Assembly: GCA_034336665.1 (NCBI GenBank)
Contig: CM067576.1
Coordinates: 17,690,036-17,754,035 of the forward strand
Direction: 5' to 3'
Source of the DNA: Luscinia megarhynchos
Taxonomy: Eukaryota > Chordata > Aves > Passeriformes > Turdidae
DNA: 64,000 bases
Of this stretch, positions 47,336-59,665 are shown piece by piece. The notes beneath the pieces were generated by a model, which did not search any database, was not told the DNA's origin, and saw nothing but the letters and a program-made list of their open reading frames with translations. The position numbers and the translations under genes are program-made. The stretch's first letter is position 1. Every line of letters begins with the position of its first letter.

Positions 47336-49257
47336 TGTCTGGGGTGTGAGAATGGAGGAGGGTGGTTTAGCTTCCACTTTTAATTCCATGAGAATCTCAG
47401 CTTCTAAATTTTCAGAAAAATAATTCAAATTTTTTTCCAGAGATTGTAGGAAAAAAAAGCCTGATCAGGTAAATGCAGAGGATTCTGATGGCCCAACCAA
47501 AATAAAAGTGGTTTTGTCATCTCACTGATTTTAAAGACCTTTGCAATCCCACAGGCTCTGATTCCAGATTTTTGGACACCTGAGATGGCTCTGGATTAGG
47601 TCTCCCCATCCAAAGTATGGCAATGTCCGACGTTGCTTGGCTTCAGGGTCCAGTGCAGGTGTTCATTTAGATGACTTGAACTAAAACAAGCTCCCAGGAG
47701 AGGGGAGGACCCAGCCTGCAGCTCTGAAGGAGATCTGAGCGAGGCCCAGCATGGCCATGGCAAGTGCTGCTCTCACATGAGATGCAGCTCAGAGTGCTTT
47801 ATGGCTGAGCATGTCAGAGAGAGATCCACGAGCATGTGCTATTAAAGCTGACACCCCACCAGCCCTGCTCATGTTGATGTTGCAAATTCAGCATTCAGAA
47901 ATTGTTAGGCTGTACAAGCCCCTTCCAAGCAACTCAAACGCTGCACAGCTCCAGGAAAAATTCTGGATAAGCATCAAACCCAGTGCAACCCAGAGCTCCT
48001 CCCCAAATGCAGCTAGGTGTGGTTTTAAATCCCCGAGCTGAGGAGGGCAAACACCTCCTGCACTGCACAGAGCTGCCAGCTGCAGCCCCTGGTGCCCCTG
48101 CCCTCCCCACCCAGCCCTGGCACCCCTGGCACCCCTGGCACAGCGGGCACCAGCAGCTCTGGCACTCAGTGCCCCACAGGGCTGGGAAACCTGAGGGCTC
48201 CAGCTCAGGGCTCGTCCCAGAGGGTCCTTTCCTCAGCCCCCAGCCCTGCCCTGAGCAGCTGCTTCTCCACCTTTCCAAGGGCAGCTTTGAGAAGCTTCAC
48301 CTCCTCTCAGCCAAAGCCTGCCAGAGCCCTGCAGGTACAGCAGAAAGGCTTTGGGGAAGCCCCTGGTGCCCCCAGAGGAGTCTCCTGCCCTGCAGAGGGA
48401 GGCTCCTGCTGAAGCCCCCACAGCTCCTCCCACGGGGCCAGAGCAGTTTTGGAGGCCAAGAGCACATTTACAGCCCTCAGTGGGCACCTTCACTCTTTGA
48501 TGCTGTCAGAGTTTTTTCAGCCAACTTTCCTGACTAAACACACACATGGCTCAAGAAAACCCCAATTTTAAAGCTGCAATGTAAACAACCCCGAATTATT
48601 ACTATCCCCCAAAGGCTACTGCTGGCAGGCATCAGTGATCAAGCTCTGCCAGAGCAGTCTGGCATCCAGCAACCATTTGTTTGTTGTCCTGCAAAAATAC
48701 AGAGAGCCTTGCCATATGGTATTAGCAACTTTCTGGTAACGTTAAGAAATGTATTGGCTTGGAAAGCAGTTATCACAGCAGCAGAAATGCTGTGCCTGAG
48801 GGGCAGGACTCTGCTGGAGTGGTGCTGGGCAGGGCTGGGAGAGGCACTGGCAGCACAGCCATGCCACTCTGTCCCCTGCAGCACTGACATGCCCCTGGCA
48901 CAGCTTTTGCTCAGGAGCTGCCTGTGCCTGGGGACCAAAGCTCAGCACTGCCCACTGTGGGTGCTGGGAGGGCTCCAGTGTGGTGTCAGGGGAGGCTCCC
49001 AAATTATCTGTCACCAGCCTCCCAAAGCTTCCTACCCTTCACCAAACTGCTTCTCCCCTCTGCTCACATTCAGCTCAGAGAATGGAGGAATAAAATCACA
49101 CTCATTAAAATGCTTTCACAAAAATAACATCCCTATACTACAATGATTTTGGGAGTAGGGGGGCACTGATCACTGAGGATCTCTGAGAGAAGGTGGGAGT
49201 GTGAAATACCCTCCCCACGGATGGCTGCTGCAGCCTGGGCACCAGCACTGAGCAGAG
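47336..49257. other. Intronic DNA, nothing recognised
   Basis: Unique sequence with a short CCCCTGGCA-type triplicate at about 48110-48140. No exon was recognised. Confidence 0.4.
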
Positions 49258-49567
49258 ACTGCCCCATCCCCTGGGGGATGTCAGGGAGTCACAGGGAATT
49301 GCTGGAGACAGGGCTGGGGTCAGGGCTGCTCTGACCAGACTGCCCCATCCCCATGGGGGGATGTCAGGGAACCACAGGGAATTCCTGGAGACAGGGCTGG
49401 GGTCAGGGGCTGCTCTGACCAGACTGCCCCATCCCATGGGGGATGTCAGGGACCACAGGGAATTCCTGGAGACAGGGCTGGGGTCAGGGGTGCTGTGACC
49501 AGACCATGGGGGATGTCAGGGAACCACAGGGAATTCCTGGAGACAGGGCTGGGGTCAGGGGTGCTCT
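49258..49567. repeat. ~80-bp tandem repeat, four copies
   Basis: Four copies of a unit containing GGGGGATGTCAGGGAACCAC, AGGGAATTCCTGGAGACAGG and GCTGGGGTCAGGG. The fourth junction lacks the ACTGCCCCATCC spacer found in the others. Confidence 0.92.
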
Positions 49568-50373
49568 GCCCTGCTCCCCAGGCTGCAGCCACCACCCCTG
49601 GTGTGCCCAAAGGAGGGGCAGGCTCTGGCCATGCTTTGTGGTCTAGGCTTCTCACAGCCTCCTGAGTGGAAATGCTGCCCTGCCAGAGGCTGGGACAGGG
49701 CAGGAAAGGCAATCCCTGCAGCTCCAGAGCTGGGGTGCTGTGAGGACAGGCTGAGCACAGCAGGACTCCCCAGAGCTGCTGGAGCCCAGCTCAGGTGAGA
49801 GCTCAGCCCAGGCTGCTCCTTGCCTGGAGACTTCAAAGCCTCACCCTTGCCAGCTTCAGCAAACACCACATCCCCACTCTGCCCATGGCCTTATCTCAGT
49901 GCACGAGATAAGAGAAGCTGAGGCAGAGAGGAAAAGTCACAGAAGGATCCCCAGGGAACCAGTCAGAAGCTCAAGAGCTCCTCCAAAGAGACCACCAGCT
50001 CCTCTTTGCCTCTAGCACTGAATTACTGAAATACTCAGAGCTGCTGTGCTCCAGATGCCTGGTCACCTTGTCACAAGTGGACAAGTCTCATCTCCTTGGA
50101 AGAACTCCACCTTTGAGTCCCCTTGCCCCCATGTTTGTAAGAAGCCTGAGATAAATAAACAGGTTAACAAATTTTTAAAAAAGACAAAAAGGTATCTCAG
50201 AAAAGCAGCTGGCATTCTTGTATTGGATTTTCATATTTTCATCTGCCTCCTTTATAACTATGATTCCACCATAAAGCCTGGAGAAAGAGGGCTCTAGGCA
50301 GAACTTACAGCAGCCTTTCAGCATTTAAAAAAGGTTAAAGAAAGATGGGGACAAACCTTTAAGCAGGACCTGT
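49568..50373. other. Intronic DNA, nothing recognised
   Basis: GC-rich to 49850, then AT-richer. No feature was recognised. Confidence 0.4.
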
Positions 50374-50640
50374 TGCAATAGGAGTAATGGCTTTAACTAA
50401 AAGAAGATTAATTTATACTAGATATAAAGAAGAAATTCTTTACTTTGAGGGCTCTGGAACAGGTGCCATTACAGCTGTGGCTGCCTCTGGATCCCTGGCA
50501 GTGCCCAAGGCCAGGCTGGACACTGGGGCTGGAGCAGCCTGGGACAGTGGGAGGTGTCCCTGCCATGGCAGGGATGAGATGGGATGAGCTTTAGGATCCC
50601 TTCCAACCCAAAAACTTCTGTGATTTTATAATAAAATTCA
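50374..50640 (+). mobile_element. CR1-type LINE 3' fragment (sense)
   Basis: Contains TAGGAGTAATGGCTTTAACT, AGAAATTCTTTACTTTGAGG, GCCCAAGGCCAGGCTGGACA and the tail GATCCCTTCCAACCCAAAAA followed by CTTCTGTGATTTTAT, the standard order of an avian CR1 end. Confidence 0.88.
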
Positions 50641-53136
50641 GTGGTCCAGAGACAACTCAGGACCTACAATTTTTATGCAGCACCAAAAACCCATAGGCAA
50701 AGAAACATATGGGAAGAAGTAAAAAGAAATGAAATCAAATGTTTCTTGGGCCCTCCTCAAAACAACACCAAGGATCCAGCAGAAACAGAGTCCAGTTTGT
50801 TTTGAGGGCTGCTCAGCTGTCCCAGAGGATTGCTGCACAGCACATCCCTGTCTGGTTTGCAAAGCAGCAGTGTCAGGGAGCACAGCAGCTGCTGGCTGGG
50901 ACACACACAGACACTGGGAGAGGCAGAACCCTGGGGCTCCATCACAGGCAAACTGCTGCAGGGGGTTACCAGAAATAAAGGCACAAAGGCTGCTCTGCTC
51001 TCAGGGGGGTTAACTGCCCCAAGGTGGGCAAAGTATCTCTGCAGCTCGTGTGTCCATCACCAGCTCCAGCTGAGAACAACAACCTGCTCCTGACCTGGCA
51101 CTCTGGAGGTGATTGTGGGACACAAAAGGGGATAAATTCAAAGCAGGTTTTCAGCTGGGGGGATCCAAAACTGCTGAGTGAGGAAAAGAACAGAGGCAGG
51201 TAACATGGGCTGGGCTGGGCCTGTGCAAGGCAATAGGGAAGGAGCAGAGCAAGGCCTGGGCTGCCCCTGGCTCCTCTCCTGCCCATGAACAAAGCAGGAC
51301 AGCCATGGAACAATCACTCCTGAGCTTCATCTCCCTCCAGCCCAGACTGAACTTCAACATGTGAATAAGCCCAGGCGTGACTTGTATCTCATGTTCTCTT
51401 TGGGGTTTACTGACTGTCTAGGGCATTCAGGCTAAAAAGCATTCCCTCAAACTGAGGGAGAAGCTGAAACCATGACCCTAATGAAAACCACACTCTGCTA
51501 TCAAGAAGACATGCTGTTGTTTCCTTTCGTTGCTGATGAGGGGCTGTTAATGTGGGCAGCACCACACTGCCAGCCCAGGCTGCTCTGGGAGCTTGTCACC
51601 GCTGGGCTGGGAGGGCAGCAGCATTTACAACAACAAATTCATTCTTTGTGACAAAACATTTGCAGCCTAACACCATGAAAAGGGAGAAAAAAGTTCTCAC
51701 TGCCCAAAGGTGACAAGCTGGAGAAGTGTCCTGCCAGCAGCCACGCCAAGGGATGAGCTGAACACACACTCCATCCAAACACACAGTGTGCTTGGAAAAC
51801 TGCTGCTGACTCTGCCAGGCTGCTCCTGTGCAGACCAGGCAAGGCTGTGCCACTGCTGACCCAGCTGGGGCAAGGTCTGCTGGAGAATGAGGCAAGATTT
51901 TGTGCTCAATTTACCACACCTGATGATTCTGAAGTCTCCATGGCTGTACTAGCACCTCATGAACATTAACATTATTCTTGTAACACTTCAGGGGGAAATG
52001 CTGTGATCATACTTAAAGGATGGAAAATCAGGGCACAGAAAAATCTAAGGTAGGTTTGTGTCCAGTGCAACCTTCAAAAGCCTCCAGCATGGTTTAATGC
52101 AGTTAAAATGATTTCCCTGTCAAGCACCAAGCAATGGGGGCTCGTGCAGAGAGAATGGGCTGCTCTGCCCCAGCCCTCCCAGAGTGCTGATTTCCATTTC
52201 TCCCTGATTTTAAGCCTCCTGCCTCCACAGGCAGCTCCAAAACAGGTCAGGCACAGGGCCCTGGCTGGCAGCAAATAACCAGGGCTCAGCCTCCCCAGAG
52301 CATCCCCACAGGTGAAGAGGGAGGGTTGTCCCAGGGAAGGCAGGGGTGTCACTCCTGGGACCACAACAGGAAAGAATTTCTCATCTGGGCAGTTTGGTTT
52401 CTGTTTGGGAGCATGGCTTTCACTGCCTTGGCTCAAAGCAAAACTCAGCTTCCCTTTTTCACAGCCACAGAGATGCTAGTTTTGAGCTCCTGGTGGTGCA
52501 AAGTGAGGGCAGCAGAGGTTTGAAGGCTGGAATGTTCTATCTGACCTTAATTTTTTGGTGGCACTTCAGCTTTGCACAAGCCTCTGCCTGGTTAGCAAGC
52601 CTCCAGCTTTTCCAACAATGAAGAAGGACGATGTGAATTACAAAAATAATACAAAAAAATACTGCTACAGCACACAAGTTGGGCTGAAGGGGTGAACATG
52701 GGATTTGTTCCATGCCTCCATGGGGGGGCATCCCCCAAAGTTCAGGCCCCAGCCCTGGCTGTGCTGTGCCAGTGCCTGGAAGGAGCTCCCTGCTACCCAG
52801 AGTGAAGCACAGCACAGGGCTCTGCTCACCCTTCTGCTCTGCATTCCTCCCAGAAGGAATTCTGGGGGAAACTCATACCTGAACGCCTCCCCAGGGAAGG
52901 ACCAGGTGAGGAGAGGGCTGTGGAGCATCCCATGGCACGGGGATGCTGAGGTGACACCTGAGGTGAGGCAGGACCCTGCAGGGCTCCTGCTCCTGCCCAG
53001 GAGAGCACCTGGGAGTGCCCTGAGACCCCACAGCCCCTCCTGCCCCTCACTGCAGGCTGGCACCGAGGCTCAAGCACATCATCACAGCCCCGAGGCTGCT
53101 CCAGGTGACACTCGGGTCACGATGAATCAATGGAAC
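50641..53136. other. Intronic DNA upstream of FGF18 intron start
   Basis: Unique sequence without a recognised exon, RNA gene or named repeat. AT-richer near 51360-51540 and 52520-52690. Confidence 0.4.
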
Positions 53137-53142
53137 ACTTAC

Positions 53143-53249
53143 CTTCCCCACCAGCTTGCCTTTCCTGTTCATGCAAAGGTAGAAATCTGTCTCCTTCCCT
53201 TTGATCCGGACTTGACTGCCAAAAGTGTCTGTTTCCACTAGAAGCTGGG
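53143..53249 (-). CDS. FGF18: FGF18 penultimate coding exon (residues ~84-119)
   Basis: This 107-bp internal exon is on the minus strand. The acceptor is the AG at 53250-53251 after a pyrimidine-rich tract (TTCTTTCCTTTCCAAG), and the donor is GTAAGT at 53142-53137, a full consensus. The exon begins in phase 1: its first two bases (CC) complete an alanine codon whose G comes from the upstream exon. It then reads [19 protein letters not shown] and ends in KGKLVGK at a codon boundary, so it splices in frame to CCT at 37846. This is the beta-trefoil core of the FGF8 subfamily. The cysteine in FYLCMNRKG matches human C109, which pairs with C127 in the next exon. One substitution against human as recalled: ETD for ETE. 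A second AG five bases downstream (53245-53246) could also be read as the acceptor, but it would give 102 bp and lose the Ala-Gln that precedes LLVETD in the family. Confidence 0.95.
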
Positions 53250-53523
53250 CTTGGAAAGGAAGAAGAGAAGAAAGCATTTACCAGCGTGCTGCCAGGAGGG
53301 CAGAGGGTGCAGAGCCCCCCAGGGCACTGTCCCACTGAGCCACAGCAGGGCAGGACAGGCACAGCCCGGGGCAGCAGGGCTCGGGGCAGGACTGATGCCT
53401 CTGCACTCACCCCGCACACACACCCCGGCTTAGGGCTGGTTTGGCACAGAAATGCCACCAGCTGTGGGCTCTGTCTGCCACACCAACCCAGCACCTCCCC
53501 AGCAACATCAGCTCAGCCCCAAC

Positions 53524-53715
53524 AGAGCCAGAGGATTGATCATGTTGGAAAAACCTGGAGACCATCAAGTGCAACCATTCCCCCAGCAGTGCTGCCAGCC
53601 CTGCACCCTGTCCCCAGGTGTCACATCTGCCTGGCTTTTGAGCCTCTGGGGATGGGGACGCCAGCCCTGCCCTGGCAGCTGTTCCAGTGACAGGCTCTCC
53701 TCGCTGCAGCAGGGC
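53524..53715 (-). mobile_element. CR1-type LINE 3' fragment (antisense)
   Basis: GTTGGAAAAACCTGGAGACC, ATCAAGTGCAACCATTCCCC, CAGCAGTGCTGCCAGCCCTG, CCCAGGTGTCACATCTGCCT and CCTCTGGGGATGGGGACGCC follow the order of the antisense avian CR1 tail. It sits 275 bp upstream (transcript sense) of the 107-bp FGF18 exon. Confidence 0.82.
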
Positions 53716-55590
53716 TCTTGGAGAACACAGATTTGATTCTGATAAGATGAAAGATGGCATGACGAGAAGGAAAACCCTTCCCCCAGAGGCAGCAGCCCCC
53801 AGACACTGCACAAAAGAGGTTCAGCCACACAAACACCTCAGGGACCTCCCCAAGGTCACCACGACAGCCAGCAGGGAGAAACTGGGCACTGCCTGCTCTG
53901 TCTGCTGCACACCCACCCTGCACATCCCCTCCACGCCTGGCTGTGCTTCCAAATTCCTTCCTGGCAGCCCAGGCCCAGCTTTCTGGCTCTAGTGGCAACC
54001 TCAGAGCCCTGCAGGGTATTGATGGCAGAGCTGGTTGCAGCAGGATCAGGGCAGGGGACAGACCATCTCCAGAAACCCCTGCTCTGCACAGCTGTGCCTG
54101 CAGAATGGTGCCATCATCACCACCACCACCAGCATCTCAGAAACTCAGACAGATCCAAACCCAGCCTTTTATTCCAGCTCTAATCCAAACACAAATTCCA
54201 GTCGTGCCCCAGGTTCGGATTGCAGGAGTTTCCCCAGAGAGGCAGAGCAGGCAGACTGGGCATTTTGGTTCAGATCCATCCCCACATGGAGGAGGAGAAA
54301 GGAGCCATGGCTGAAACACAATGCAAGAATGTGTGAGTGTCAGCAAGTGCAGCTCCACGCTCCTGCTCTGGAAACACTCACGCCTGGGAGTTCTGAGCCC
54401 CAGCATAGCAATGCAGCTTTTGCCAAACTCTGGAGAATGTTTGATCTGTGCTGCAAAAAGTCACATTCTTTTTGGCATTCATATTTCAGATTTAAAGCCC
54501 TCTAAGAGCAAGTATGTTCATTGTAAGGATTTACCATGGGGATAGAAATAGGAGTTTGTTTCATTTAAACACATTAATATTTTTCCCACTTGTAAAGTCA
54601 ACTTTTGGCTTCTGCAGCAGTGCAAATATCACAAACCTTTAACTCACAAGGGCCCTAAACAATTTTCCCCTTACAGCTCAGTCACATCTGTAAGTTCAGG
54701 GGTTTCCAGTTACTGGCTGCTTACATTTATTTAGATATATTCGTTAAACCTGTTATCACAGGGGATATTTAAATTATGACTTCTTTCTGACAGCAAGTGG
54801 GATAATGTCTGTATTGCAGCAGGTTGCTACTTGCAATCATGCACAGGTATGGATGTTTACGGAAGTTTTTCAGAAACACCTCGTGGGTTTAGGTGCCTGT
54901 GATGAAGAGCAGCCTGAAGCCAGCACTGGGTGCTGCCCACTTTGTTCCCTCACCTGTACCAAACCTGTGACCACTGCTGTGAGGCTCCTGGCAGTGAGGA
55001 CATCCAGGTGAGCCAGGCAGGAGGGGGGATGGCCCAGGACACAGTACAGCTGCTCCAGGGCAGGTGGGGCAGCCTGGCTGGGACCCCAGGAGCGCTGCAG
55101 GAAGCTCAGGGAGCTGCTCAGGGGCAGTGCAGCATCTCCAGAACGACAAAGCTGGGACTGGCTGCCTTTAGAGGTGCCTCTGAAAGGGCTTCTGCTCACC
55201 TGGGCAGAGGAGGGAGGGCAGCCCTGAGAGGGAGAGCAGCAGCCAGCAAGCAGGGAAGGCTGTGGAGCCAGCAAAGCCTGGCCAGGAGCCACAGCCAGAG
55301 CACCACGGAGTGCCCCAGGCATGGGGGCCAGAGCAGCAGGCAGGAGCACAGGGGACACTGAGGACAGCACAGCACAGCTCCCTCCCAGCTGACAGCCACT
55401 CCCTGCCCACTGCAGCCTGAGTGGCTCTGAGCACCAGGGCAGGCTCTGGCCAGCCCGAGGAGCAGCCTGTGACACCCTGCCCCACAAGGGCTGTGCCCCG
55501 GGGACAGCCCAGCTCACAGCCCCGTGATGTGCCCGGAGCCCCTGCTCAGATGCACAAACAGGGCACGCTGCCTCGGGCTCCCCACCCCCC
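53716..55590. other. Intronic DNA, nothing recognised
   Basis: An AT-rich patch at 54470-54870 and GC-rich sequence to 55580. A short (CAC)n-like run lies at about 54116-54132. No exon was recognised. Confidence 0.4.
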
Positions 55591-55830
55591 GCTAGTATGA
55601 GTAATATCCAAGCTGATTTTAATTTGAAAAATATCACCTTAAAAAGATGCCGGTTCCCTGCTGTGAAAATTAAAACCATCTGGATGGAGTGATTTCAAAT
55701 AATTAATCTAGGACTCCTTTGGCACCGTTACTAATTAAAATATGATACCTTCCTCCCCCTTTTTAAATAAAAAATTTAACTAAAGTTTAAAGATCTAATA
55801 AAATAATGTCATAATTTAGAAGTGGGTGGA
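55591..55830. promoter_or_regulatory. AT-rich island, candidate conserved non-coding element
   Basis: About 240 bp of very AT-rich, complex sequence (AAATAATTAATCTAGGACTC; TTACTAATTAAAATATGATA) lies between GC-rich DNA and the 29/30-bp array. Not a tandem repeat. Regulatory function is inference. Confidence 0.35.
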
Positions 55831-55971
55831 AGTCACCTTTCCTGCGGGCTGCAGGGGTTACAGCAGCCCTGAGATCACTCCCAGGCAAGGGCCAGGGCAG
55901 CCAGCCCCAGCAGCAGAGAGGCAGCACCCAGTGAGACACTGGAGCTGGCAAACACAGCAGCACCCATCCTG

Positions 55972-56400
55972 CACCCAGCCCAGAGATCCAGCAGTGCCAT
56001 CCATCCTGCACTGAGCCCAGCAGTGCCATCCATCCTGCACCCAGCCCAGAGATCCAGAGTGACATCCATCCTGCACCCAGCCCAGCAGTGCCATCCATCC
56101 TGCACCCAGCCCCAGCAGTGCCATCCATCCTGCACCCAGCCCCAGCAGTGCCATCCATCCTGCACCCAGCCCAGAGATCCAGAGTGACATCCATCCTGCA
56201 CCCAGCCCAGCAGTGCCATCCATCCTGCACCCAGCCCCAGCAGTGCCATCCATCCTGCACCCAGCCCCAGCAGTGACATCCATCCTGCACCCAGCCCAGA
56301 GATCCAGCAGTGCCATCCATCCTGCACCCAGCCCAGCAGTGCCATCCATCCTGCACCCAGCCCCAGCAGTGCCATCCATCCTGCACCCAGCCCAGGAGCA
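55972..56400. repeat. 29/30-bp minisatellite, about 14 copies
   Basis: The unit contains GCAGTGCCATCCATCCTGCA and CCCAGCCC(C)A. The period is 29 or 30 bp (30 between 56101 and 56131), with some longer units carrying GAGATCCAGAGTGACATCC. Stop-free on the minus strand, giving overlapping ORFs of 166-207 codons. Confidence 0.95.
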
Positions 56401-58640
56401 GCAGCAGTGCAGGAGGCTCAGCACCTGAGCTCTGAGCTGTCTGATCCCTGCCCTGACCTGAGCTGCCCTAGCACAGGCCAAGGCCTCACACAGGTTCCCA
56501 CTTCTGCAAAATATTGAGTCTTAGGATCTTGGGATCATCTTCCTGTTTCTAGGGATCCTGAACCCCTTTTCCCCAAGAGAGATCAGTGCAGCTTTGGGGT
56601 GGGTTATGACCCAGCTGGCTTCTGTCTGCAGCAACCCTGGCAGCTGAGGTTCCTTTGTGCAGCAGCATCTCCCCAAATTCTCCATGGAGCAGGGACAGGC
56701 CCCTTAAACAACACATCCAAAATCCTCTGGGAGGGATCCCAGCCCTGAAGGATGCAACCACAGCTCCTGGAGGCTGACCCAGGGCCCAGGGCTGCTCGTG
56801 TCTCCCTCACTCACACACAGCAGGAGAAAAGCTCAGCCACCACCAGCACATTTTATGTTAATCCAAACTGCACCTGGAATGCTGTCCTGTCCTGTGATAA
56901 ATACCATGGCACAATGGGAAAAGGGAAAATCCAAGAGAATGTGCAGGAGAGCTCAGGTAAATAAAGTGAGTGCCCCCTGCCAGAGCAGCATCCCCCAGCC
57001 TCTGCTGCTCAGAACACCTGACTGCCAGCCCCATCTGTCCCTGACACACCACACACAGATTACAATCTTTATCTTCAAAGGCCCTGGGCTCCAACCCTCA
57101 GATCAGGTGTTATTGTTTAAATTCTTTGACAGCTAGATATTCTGATATATTTTCCAGGGGAATAAAAAAAAAAAAAGAGCAAAAGAGAAAAGATGTCTTT
57201 GGAGGGTGAGATCTCCTGCTACATGTTTTCCCTTATTGGCCCATTTAACCTAAACCTTCCTGAAAACTCCCACTGGAAGAGACTGGAATTCCTCACAAGT
57301 CTAGGTGAAAAGGATTACATATACATATATGTTGAAAAGCTATCTACCAGCTAAGAAAACAAGAAGTCAGGGAGATATGTGAAGGTGGCAGAAAACATGC
57401 CAAATTATCTTCCAGCTATTTCCTGGGAGTGGGAGGACAGCAGCCAGAAAAGCACAGGGAAAGACAGGAGAAAGAGGGCACCTGAGAAGTGTCAGGTTTA
57501 CAAGTACTAATCACAAAATCCTCAGGTCCAGATAAAGAATGAGAAAAGCACAGGAAGGGTGCAGAAGGACTGGATCCTTCAAGTCTACCCACTGGTTGGG
57601 CTTTTATGGAGGTGAAACCCCTGCAAAGGGAGCCACAGGGAAAGGAACTCAGCTGCTTGCACTGCTCACAGCCAGGTACAACAGATGCCCTGGGGAAAAG
57701 GATCCCAGAGGGGACCAAGATTTTGGAGGGTCTGATGAAGCCAGTTCCCAGTGAGGGAATCAGCTGCATCCCTAAGTCTTTTCTGCACACTTGCATAGTC
57801 CTGCAAACTGAAAGGTATTTAATGGTTATAATCCAGAGAGCCCAACTCTCCTCTCAAATATTCGGGTGCAAATTAGGAGTAAGCACCCCAATCAGGAGGC
57901 TGGTGCTCTGACCCACACACCACTGCCCTGAGCTCATCCTGTCTGTCCTGAGCACAGCACATGCACACCAAGTTATTAAAAGGGAATAAAAAACAATCCC
58001 TCCTCGTGGGGAGGAACACTCAGAGCAGCTCCAGGCTCCAGATATTTTCTGTTTTGAGGCACTGCATTGCACCAGCCAGGGAAGTGCTGGGTGTCAGCAG
58101 AGGCTGCCCAGGGAGCAGCTCCCAGTCCTGACCCAGGGCTCAAAGATGCTGTTGCCCTAAATGAGGATTTCCACCAAATGCTGTGGCTTTCACTCGGGGA
58201 CAAAGACCTTTTGGGGTGCGAGGCCCTCGGGGCGTGCCCCGGGCACGTTTTCCTGCCCCACCTCGGGTGGGCAGGGGATCAGCAGTGCAAGCCCCGTGTG
58301 AAGAAGGGCAGGCTGCAGACACAACCTGCACCCACAGCAGCCCCGGGAGCGCTCCGGAGCCAGACAGGTCAAATATTTGCATGGGAGACATCAGAGGAAA
58401 ATCCCTAAGGCAGCAAAGACCTCAAAGGCACCTCCACTAGACACCCGATCCTGCAAATACCTCCCCGTGAGGACTCCACACACATCGGGAGTGCCTCGAG
58501 TGCTGATAAAGAGCCGCACGCAGCCCCGGGCTGCTGTGCCCGCGGGGTGGGGGCACAGCCCTGGGCACAGCTCTGGGGACAGCTCTGGGCACAGCTCCCC
58601 AGGGCTGGCGCTGCTCTGCCCACCTGCCCACCCCGGGAAA
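56401..58640. other. Intronic DNA, nothing recognised
   Basis: AT-richer at 57070-57420 and GC-rich elsewhere; CpG is slightly raised at 58190-58360 and 58440-58560. No exon was recognised. Confidence 0.4.
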
Positions 58641-59185
58641 GGGATGGGGAAGGGGCAGGAGCCTGCACAGAGTCCATGATCTCCTCCTGGCACATCTGGG
58701 GCTGTCCCCTCTGCAGCAGGGATGGGGAAGGGGCAGGAGCCTGCACAGAGCCCATGGTCCCTCCTGGCACATCCCCTGGGGCTGTCCCCTCTGCAGCAGG
58801 GATGGGGAAGGGGCAGGAGCCTGCACAGAGCCCATGGTCCCTCCTGGCACATCTGGGGCTGTCCCTCTGCAGCAGGGATGGGGAAGGGGCAGGAGCCTGG
58901 CACAGAGCCCATGATCTCCTCCTGGCACATCTGGGGCTGTCCCCTCTGCAGCAGGGATGGGGAAGGTGCAGGAGCCTGGCACAGAGCCCATGATCCCTCC
59001 TGGCACATCTGGGGCTGTCCCTCTGCAGCAGGGATGGGGAAGGGGCAGACACCTGGCACAGAGCCCACGGTCTCCTCCTGGCACATCTGGGGCTGTGCCT
59101 CTGCAGCAGGGATGGGGAAGGGGCAGGAGCCTGCACAGAGCCCACGGTCCCTCCTGGCACATTTGGGGCTCTCTCCCCTCTGCAG
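58641..59185. repeat. 76-80-bp minisatellite, about seven copies
   Basis: GGGATGGGGAAGG recurs at 58641, 58719, 58799, 58875, 58954, 59031 and 59109 (spacings 78, 80, 76, 79, 77, 78). The unit continues with GGGGCAGGAGCCTGCACAGA and CTCCTGGCACATCTGGGGCT. ORFs of up to 346 codons on the minus strand are array artefacts. Confidence 0.96.
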
Positions 59186-59419
59186 AGTTCCAGGCCCTGC
59201 TCCCAAGGCAGCACCTCCCAGCAGGGAGCCATCTGAGCCATCCCTGGGCCTGTCTGCAGCACTCAGGGCCAAGATGTGCCGAAATCTCCGTGCTGGTGCC
59301 AGGCATGCCAGCCCCAGTGGCAGCCCAGGCCAGCTGTGCAGGCAGGAGATGCTCTGCTGCAGTGAGCCAAGCCCAGCCTGCACAGGCAGGGCAGAAAGAC
59401 CCTCACACTGCCCAACAGC
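59186..59419. other. Short unique intronic segment
   Basis: GC-rich unique sequence between two tandem repeats. Nothing was recognised. Confidence 0.4.
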
Positions 59420-59522
59420 ACTCTCCACCATTTAATATCACTCTCCACCATCCAATAACACTCTCTACCATTTAATATCACTCCTCACCATTTAATATCA
59501 CTCCTCACCATTTAATATCACT
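59420..59522. repeat. 20-bp tandem repeat, five copies
   Basis: CTCTCCACCATTTAATATCA with variants CATCCAATAACA and CTCCTCACC. Confidence 0.9.
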
Positions 59523-59552
59523 CTATTTAGCCTGACACACCATTCCTAGAAA

Positions 59553-59665
59553 CATGAAATCACAGAATGGTTGGGAAGAGATTTTCAAGCTGAGCCAGTC
59601 CCAGCCCCTGAGCAGGGACACCTCCACTAGGACCAGGCTGCTCTAAGCCCTCTCCAGCACCACAG
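59553..59665 (-). mobile_element. CR1-type LINE 3' end (antisense)
   Basis: AAATCACAGAATGGTTGGGA, CCAGTCCCAGCCCCTGAGCA, GGGACACCTCCACTAGGACC and AGGCTGCTCTAAGCCCTCTC match the antisense terminal part of an avian CR1 copy. Confidence 0.82.

Larger units (their letters stand above)
37847..53142 (-). other. FGF18: FGF18 last intron (15.3 kb)
   Basis: Bounded by GTAAGT at 53142-53137 (donor) and ...TTTTTCAG at 37847 (acceptor) on the minus strand. It contains a 49/51-bp minisatellite, an intronic CpG island, an ~80-bp repeat and three CR1 fragments, which are annotated separately. No further FGF-like coding sequence was recognised inside it. Confidence 0.9.

Noticed and set aside
58391..59431. 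285-346-codon minus-strand ORFs
   Set aside because: Translation of a 76-80-bp minisatellite in three frames.
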